Assembly: GCF_900343015.1 (NCBI RefSeq)
Contig: NZ_LR025108.1
Coordinates: forward strand, 62,001 to 126,000
Reading direction: 5' to 3'
Source: Arsenophonus endosymbiont of Aleurodicus dispersus
GTDB lineage: Bacteria; Pseudomonadota; Gammaproteobacteria; Enterobacterales; Enterobacteriaceae
DNA length: 64,000 nt
The notes under the pieces were generated by a model, which worked only from the letters and a program-made list of their open reading frames with translations, was not told the DNA's origin and searched no databases. This document shows, in pieces, positions 58,325 to 64,000 of this stretch (positions are counted from its first letter, which is position 1; every line of letters starts with the position of its first letter). A program made the translations under genes and the position numbers.

Positions 58325-59765
58325 AATGTGAGATGCATTATACCTGCTGTTTTTGTGTTGGTCTAGTATTTAGAATAAATCATATGCTAATTTTATTAGT
58401 AAAATTAATAATTTTACGGTAGAAAATTTATTGATTAACTATTTAAATACACGGTAAATTATTAATAATTTATTGATAAATTTGCATTCAAAAGTTAACA
58501 ACTCATATATTAAAATATCAACTAACTCATTAATAAATATTTGAAAATCTTCTTCTTATAAGAAGAAAAAGTATTTTAAAAATAAAGACTTTAATATTAT
58601 TCAGGTAACTTGATTGATCAAAATATCTTTATGAAAGAGTAAAATATTTATTTATTAAATACTGACCTCTAAACCAGACTTTTATAAGTAATTTATTAAA
58701 GCAAGACATATTTATCAAAATTTTGGTCTAAAAAAACAAAATTATCCCAATTAATTAAAGAAAATTTTAAAACCGCAAAATTTTAAAAATAGAAATTGAA
58801 TAATAAAAGCTAAAATTCTTACCTTGATTTATTCTCCAATAGGTTACTAAGGTTTTTAACAATGGTTAATTTTTTTTACTAAAATAACCTAAAGTAGCAA
58901 GCCGATACCTAGCGTCAACATCATAAATAATATAAAATTATTATTAATAATAAAATATTAAAACGTTAACCTTAACCTGCAATTTGTACCTGAATATCGA
59001 AAGTATAAAATATAGGTTTTACATTTTCCAGTTCACGAGCTAATTAATTAGCGAAAATAATATCGCACTGAGCTTTAAAATTGGATAAATCAATGATTAC
59101 GTTAGAGTAAAAGAAATAGATTTATTGTAAAACTAGTTCATAAACCACTACTTAGATTCACTTAGCTTTAATAAACTTCATTACAACTTTGCACTGCAAA
59201 TAATAGGAAATTATCCTAACCTACTTATCATCACTAATCGATAAACAACTTTATGTATTTTGACTAATAATTATCTTATTTATCTACTGTTTATCACTAT
59301 CCTAGGTATTAAAATTAGATTTACGATGAATACAATACCATGTTAGGCAACAATATAATAATTAATGGACTAATAATGCACGAGAGAAAATATAGGGATA
59401 ATTTGTTGCCTAAATTTATAATAATAATTAATTATACATACTTTAATTAGAATAAATATAGATATCATATTTTTTAGTAATAAATAACAGCAAAAATATA
59501 TCCAGTAGATAAGTGTGATCTAGATTATTAACAACCTAAACAAGACCCACATACCAATTCTGCTACCTAGCAGAAAAAAAGGAAGTCAAGTTGATATTAG
59601 GGTTCCTATTCTTAGGCAAAATAAATAACTAAAAAAGCGAGTAAAGATTACTAACTAATATAACGAATATTTTGTAAAAAATATAATACCAGTAGTTATA
59701 ATAAAACAGACTAATAATATAATTAGCTTAATTCATTTGCTAGTATGGTATGGTCAGGTCACTAG
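58325..59765. other. Non-coding AT-rich gap; gene-order break
   Basis: About 1.4 kb with no supported gene. To the left is the rpoD-ileX neighbourhood, to the right the metG neighbourhood, which are far apart in E. coli, so a rearrangement or large deletion joined them here. An 18-base perfect palindrome without loop, TTCTTCTTATAAGAAGAA, lies at 58550-58567. Confidence 0.55.
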
Positions 59766-60050
59766 GATTAGCCATTTTTATTTAATGTATTAATATATTT
59801 TAATTCCATAACTGGTTTAGCACGAACATCTGAACTTAATAGAAAAAGATATTTGTTACCAAAACCAGCGGCTAATCCCATTACTTTGGAAATACTAAAC
59901 CAAATTTTTAAAAATTAAGCAGCTTATCGAAGCCTTTGAATCAATCAGCTTACTTAAAACACTCATAACTATACTTTATTAAAGTTATCAAAGCTGATTA
60001 CATTATAGATATAATTTTCTGAGTTTCGTTGATTAGCCATAGTTTGTACT
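59766..60050 (-). pseudogene. Detached 3' part of metG (tRNA-binding domain)
   Basis: Beyond the metG stop the minus strand still reads NVISFDNFNKV*L*V and, further on, KVMGLAAGFGNKYLFLLSSD and RAKPVMELK. E. coli MetG has TITFDDFAKVDLRV and GMVMAAGPGGKDIFLLSPD...AKPGHQVK at its C-terminus. The middle of the domain is deleted and stops are frequent. This is the worn C-terminal EMAP/Trbp111-like dimerisation and tRNA-binding domain. Confidence 0.85.
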
Positions 60051-60062
60051 GTTATATTTTTG

Positions 60063-61700
60063 CTAAATAGCTAACATAGAAGTTACATTGTTTATTTCAA
60101 CTCGCTGGAATAATATTTTAAACGGCTTAATTTCATGATTTAACAAAGGATAGCTAATTTCATCCCAGTTTAGTGAAATATTTAAAAAAGTTTCTGTCCG
60201 GCCAGTGAGGCCGGATAATATCGGTTTTAAATAAGTCATTAGCACACGAAATAAATTAATCCCCATAGAACAGATATCATGTAAATCTTGTTCGCAACCT
60301 TCTTGTCTAGCAACTACCCAAGGGGCTTGCTCATCGATATAACGATTAGCTAGATCGGCAAGTAGCATAATTTCCCGAATCGCCTTATTGTATTCACGAT
60401 GATAAAATTGCTGACCAATTTTGTCTGCTGCAGCAATAAATTGCTGGTAAAGTAGCGGATCTGCAAGACGTGACGATAACTTACAATGAAACCGTTTATT
60501 AATAAATCCGACATTGCGAGCCGCAAGGTTGACTACTTTATTAACGATGTCGCTATTTACCCGTTGAACAAAATCTTCTAAGTTAAGATCTATATCATCA
60601 ATACTGGAAGAAAGCTTAGCGGCATAATAATAACGTAAACAATCAGCATCCAACTGATTTAAATAGGCGCGAGCGGTAATGAAAGTACCTCGTGATTTGG
60701 ATATTTTTGCACCATTAACAGTTATATAACCGTGAACAAAAATATTAGTAGGCTTACGGTAACCAATACCATCTAATATTGCTGGCCAAAATAAACTATG
60801 AAAATACACAATATCTTTACCGATAAAGTGGTAAAGGTCTACTGCAGAATCTTTGTGCCAATAACTATTGAAATCAATATTAGGCTGCTTATCACATAGA
60901 TTTTTGAATGTACCAATATAACCAATTGGTGCGTCTAACCAGACGTAAAAATATTTACCATGCTCATTAGGAATTTCAAAACCAAAGTAAGGGGCATCAC
61001 GAGTAATATCCCATTGCTGTAACCCAGCATCAAACCACTCTTGTATTTTATTCGATACTTGTGGTTGCAAAGCACCTGAGCGCGTCCAAGTTTGCAACAT
61101 ATAACTAAATGCTGGTAAATCAAAGAAAAAATGCTCTGTTTCACGCATTTCAGGCGTTGCACCAGAGATCACAGAGTGAGGATTGATAAGTTCTGTTGGG
61201 TTATAAATAGCACTACAGACCTCACAATTATCACCGTATTGATCAGCAGCTTGGCATTTTGGGCAAATCCCTTTAACAAAGCGATCAGGTAGAAACATAC
61301 CTTTTTTAGGATCATAAAGCTGCGAAATTATTTTTTTTTTAACATAGCCATTATTTTTTAGTGTTAAATATATTTGTTCAGATAATATTTTATTTTCAAT
61401 ACTATGAGTGGAATGGTAGTTATCATAACTAATGGCAAAATCAGAAAGATCGTGTTGATGTTCCTGATTTACTTGACTAATCATCTCCTCAGGAGATATA
61501 CCTAATTGCTGAGCTTTTAGCATAATTGGTGTACCATGGGCATCATCCGCACAAATAAAGTAAACCTGTTTACCGCGCATTCGTTGATAACGAACCCAAA
61601 TATCAGCCTGAATATGCTCTAACATATGTCCAATGTGTATTGAACCGTTAGCATAAGGTAACGCACAGGTTACCAAAATTTTTTTAGATACTTGAGACAT
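60063..61700 (-). CDS. metG: Methionine-tRNA ligase MetG, lacking the C-terminal domain
   Basis: Charges elongator and initiator tRNA-Met. HIGH is at residues 22-25 ([11 protein letters not shown]), the KISKS signature at 332-336, and the zinc knuckle is [17 protein letters not shown]. The anticodon-binding helical domain includes [17 protein letters not shown]. The product has 545 residues against 677 in E. coli: it stops after [17 protein letters not shown], where the linker to the C-terminal tRNA-binding domain begins. Truncated E. coli MetRS of about this size is an active monomer, so the enzyme is probably functional. The lost domain is still visible downstream. AATTAGGATC-type sequence before the ATG gives only a weak ribosome site. 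Confidence 0.96.
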   Translation of the reverse strand: MSQVSKKILVTCALPYANGSIHIGHMLEHIQADIWVRYQRMRGKQVYFICADDAHGTPIMLKAQQLGISPEEMISQVNQEHQHDLSDFAISYDNYHSTHSIENKILSEQIYLTLKNNGYVKKKIISQLYDPKKGMFLPDRFVKGICPKCQAADQYGDNCEVCSAIYNPTELINPHSVISGATPEMRETEHFFFDLPAFSYMLQTWTRSGALQPQVSNKIQEWFDAGLQQWDITRDAPYFGFEIPNEHGKYFYVWLDAPIGYIGTFKNLCDKQPNIDFNSYWHKDSAVDLYHFIGKDIVYFHSLFWPAILDGIGYRKPTNIFVHGYITVNGAKISKSRGTFITARAYLNQLDADCLRYYYAAKLSSSIDDIDLNLEDFVQRVNSDIVNKVVNLAARNVGFINKRFHCKLSSRLADPLLYQQFIAAADKIGQQFYHREYNKAIREIMLLADLANRYIDEQAPWVVARQEGCEQDLHDICSMGINLFRVLMTYLKPILSGLTGRTETFLNISLNWDEISYPLLNHEIKPFKILFQRVEINNVTSMLAI

Positions 61701-62403
61701 AATTAGGATCTAATTCCCATAAAAATGGAATAATACTTTAATGTTAACTAATTCTGTTTTTTACGTCTAGGCCTGAACATGACTAATATATAATTATTTT
61801 ATAGTTATTTTACTTGATAAGCGTCGTTTTTATTATCTATTTATATTTAAAAGTAACTGCGATGAATTTAAAATTCTTCCAAAACATAAAACTAGAACAG
61901 TTACCTCAGCAAGTTACTGAGGTTTAAGACCTATTTTATCATACGATACTGTAAAATAGTCTTAGTAAATTAAAGGTTATTATATCATTAATCATTACTC
62001 TATGATATTTTGCTAATTTAATTAGTTATAACTTTTATCTAGGTAACACCACTACATTAAGTAGTATTAATAATAGATGCTAGAATCAATTATTAATGTT
62101 AGTTCAGGTTGGCAAATAAACCATGACAGTAAATTTAGCGTTGATATTAGCGCAATAATAATAAGTTTATTAATAAACTTTAAAATTAGTAATTACTTCA
62201 CAGATTATATGGTAAGTAAAATTTTTACAGGATCAACTGAATTTTGAAAAATTGCATAGTAATGAATTTTAATTGCAAGTTAGAAAAGCACTAGATAGTT
62301 AGTTATAAAAATAAGTTAAATCAAAAAATTAGTGTTAGATTAATATTAACAAAAAATTTTATTATTTATTTTAAGCAAATACCTGGTTTAATATCATTTT
62401 TAG
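61701..62403. other. Non-coding AT-rich gap between yegH and metG
   Basis: About 700 bases. In E. coli mrp, udk, dcd and asmA lie between metG and yegH on the opposite strand. None could be read here, so several kilobases have been deleted while the flanking genes kept their relative orientation. Confidence 0.5.
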
Positions 62404-63945
62404 CTAGTTGCAGGGGAGGGGGATAATCAATACCTTTTTAAGGCGGTGGCGGGTGACTTCTAACGGTTCAAAAATCCAATTTTCAATTTTAATATGTTCA
62501 CCAATAACAGGCATTCGTTGTAAACGTTCCATTAATAATCCGGCAATCGTCTCATATTCACGTTTTTCATCAAGCATAATTGGCACATAAAAGATCAAGT
62601 CTGCTAAAGGCATAAAGCCATTAGCAATCCAACAGCTATCCTCTAATTGTTGAATATCATGGCGAGAATGCACCTCTTCTTGACTAATTGGCATATTACC
62701 AGCAATAGTTTCCATAATATCAGTCAAAGTAACAATTCCTTCTACAGAGCCAAATTCATCCACAATAAAGGAAAAATGAGTATGAGCTTTACGAAATTGC
62801 TCTAATGCTCGAAGTAGGGATAACCCTTCATGAAAAATAAGTGGTTGAGTAATTAGCTCATGTAAGTTAAGTTGTTGATTTTTTAATTGTTGATTTAATA
62901 TATCAATAACGGGTATAATCCCAACAGGATCATAGCTTATCGATTCATCTGTAACAACAAGACGAGTATGGGGTGTTTTTTCTAACAGCGAAAGTAGCTT
63001 ATCTGCAGGCTTGTTGATATCAAAATATTCAACATCATGACGAGAAGTCATAATGCTACTAACATTACGTTTAGCGAATCCTAGTAAACGAACTATCATT
63101 TGTATTTCTTTATTATCATAGATAAAATCAGATGTGAGATAATCTAATTCAGCACGTTCATGTTGACCATCTAAAACTAGCAGTGCTGCACAAGCAGTTA
63201 TTTCTCGTAGAGATTTAGTTTCTTTTAAAAAACGACGTCGGTTAAATAATGCAAATTGATTAAAAGATTCGATCATAATAGAGAACCCAATAACAGCGTA
63301 TAAATAGCCTTTCGGTATCAAATAACCAAATCCTTCAGCCACTAAGCTGAAACCAATCATAAGTAAAAAACTGAGACAGAGAATAACAATAGTTGGATGA
63401 GTATTAATGAATATAGTCAATAGTTTACTAGAAATGATCATCAAGATCATAGCAATAGTAACAGATGCGATCATCATACCAATGTGTTCAACCATACCAA
63501 CGGCAGTTATTACTGAATCAAGTGAAAAAATAGCATCTAATACAATAATTAGTAATACTACAGTCCAAAATTTCGCCGTTTTGTGGTGGTGTTTGCCAGA
63601 TTGTTCATATTTACCTTCTAACCGTTCATTAAGTTCCATAGTTACTTTAAAAAGCAAAAAAAGACCACCAACGAGCATTAGAATATCCCGCACACTAAAT
63701 AGGTGACCCCAAATGCTAATGATAGGATTGGTTAACGAAACCAGTAAAGTAAGACTAAACAATAAAATAATACGTATGAATAGTGCGCATGTTAAACCAG
63801 TTATTCTTGCTTTGTTACGTAATTTAGCCGGTAATTTATCAGCTAATATAGCTATAAAAATTAAATTATCAATGCCAAGCACAATTTCAAGTACAATAAG
63901 AGTAAGAAGCCCAGCCCACATCGTAGGATCAAAGATCCATCCCAT
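62404..63945 (-). CDS. yegH: TerC-family membrane protein with CBS and CorC domains (YegH)
   Basis: The product has 513 residues. An N-terminal TerC-like membrane domain (about residues 1-240, at least six hydrophobic segments) starts [20 protein letters not shown] and carries [16 protein letters not shown] and [18 protein letters not shown], whose acidic residues suggest metal-ion handling. A pair of CBS domains follows ([35 protein letters not shown]) and then a CorC/HlyC-type domain. Of the two E. coli paralogues it is closer to YegH than to YoaE: the stretches AKFW, FNRRRFL and SSIMTSRHD are YegH-like, and the neighbourhood of metG supports this. The precise substrate is unknown; Mn2+ export has been proposed for relatives. 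Retention in a shrunken genome suggests a real need. Confidence 0.9.
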   Translation of the reverse strand: MGWIFDPTMWAGLLTLIVLEIVLGIDNLIFIAILADKLPAKLRNKARITGLTCALFIRIILLFSLTLLVSLTNPIISIWGHLFSVRDILMLVGGLFLLFKVTMELNERLEGKYEQSGKHHHKTAKFWTVVLLIIVLDAIFSLDSVITAVGMVEHIGMMIASVTIAMILMIISSKLLTIFINTHPTIVILCLSFLLMIGFSLVAEGFGYLIPKGYLYAVIGFSIMIESFNQFALFNRRRFLKETKSLREITACAALLVLDGQHERAELDYLTSDFIYDNKEIQMIVRLLGFAKRNVSSIMTSRHDVEYFDINKPADKLLSLLEKTPHTRLVVTDESISYDPVGIIPVIDILNQQLKNQQLNLHELITQPLIFHEGLSLLRALEQFRKAHTHFSFIVDEFGSVEGIVTLTDIMETIAGNMPISQEEVHSRHDIQQLEDSCWIANGFMPLADLIFYVPIMLDEKREYETIAGLLMERLQRMPVIGEHIKIENWIFEPLEVTRHRLKKVLIIPLPCN

Positions 63946-64000
63946 AAAATTTATTTTACCTTATAATATGACAGCTTATGCCGACTATTAGAATAATGGT

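Overview
The window looks like a piece of chromosome from a host-restricted, genome-reduced gammaproteobacterium of the Enterobacterales. The intact proteins are clear orthologues of E. coli genes. They sit in E. coli-like order in several blocks: rppH-lgt-thyA; recC-ptrA-recB-recD; pepA-holC-valS; nusA to deaD; secG-glmM-folP-ftsH-rlmE; greA-obgE-rpmA-rplU; gpsA-secB-yibN; coaD-mutM; cca-folB-tsaD-rpsU-dnaG-rpoD-ileX. The DNA is very AT-rich and much of it does not code. Many of the gaps still hold readable remains of the gene expected there. This is the signature of an insect or other animal symbiont in mid-decay. An Arsenophonus- or Providencia-like symbiont would fit, but the genus cannot be fixed from this sequence alone. 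I see no insertion sequences, phage, CRISPR arrays or imported genes.

Layout. 1-3.1 kb: rppH and lgt, then remains of thyA and ygdB. 3.1-13.5 kb: the recombination locus, with recC intact, ptrA destroyed, recB broken by one frameshift and recD by one amber codon. 13.5-22.3 kb: mostly non-coding, with tRNA-Leu(CAA), ruined pepA and holC, and valS without its C-terminal arm. 22.3-34.7 kb (minus strand): secG, tRNA-Leu(GAG), initiator tRNA-Met, rimP remains, nusA, infB (frameshifted), rbfA, truB, rpsO, pnp, nlpI remains and deaD. 34.7-43 kb (minus strand): rplU, rpmA, obgE (nonsense codon), greA, rlmE remains, ftsH, folP and glmM remains. 43.9-50 kb: ppa, then ruined gpsA, secB, envC and coaD around intact yibN and mutM. 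50.6-58.3 kb: cca, folB, tsaD, the rpsU-dnaG-rpoD operon and tRNA-Ile2. 58-64 kb: metG without its C-terminal tRNA-binding domain, and a yegH-type TerC/CBS membrane protein.

What is kept is mainly information processing: translation factors, tRNA modification and CCA addition, ribosomal proteins, RNA decay, primase and the main sigma factor. Membrane protein quality control (FtsH), one SecYEG subunit, lipoprotein maturation and two folate-synthesis steps also remain. What is lost or being lost includes thymidylate synthase, phosphoglucosamine mutase, glycerol-3-phosphate dehydrogenase, phosphopantetheine adenylyltransferase, the SecB chaperone, an aminopeptidase, envelope-division helpers (NlpI, EnvC), accessory ribosome-assembly factors (RimP, RlmE, YhbY) and the HolC polymerase subunit. 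No previously undescribed multi-gene system is visible. The points worth a second look are single disabling lesions in genes normally essential (infB, obgE), removal of C-terminal RNA-binding appendages from two aminoacyl-tRNA synthetases, and long perfect hairpins at the 3' ends of two dead genes.
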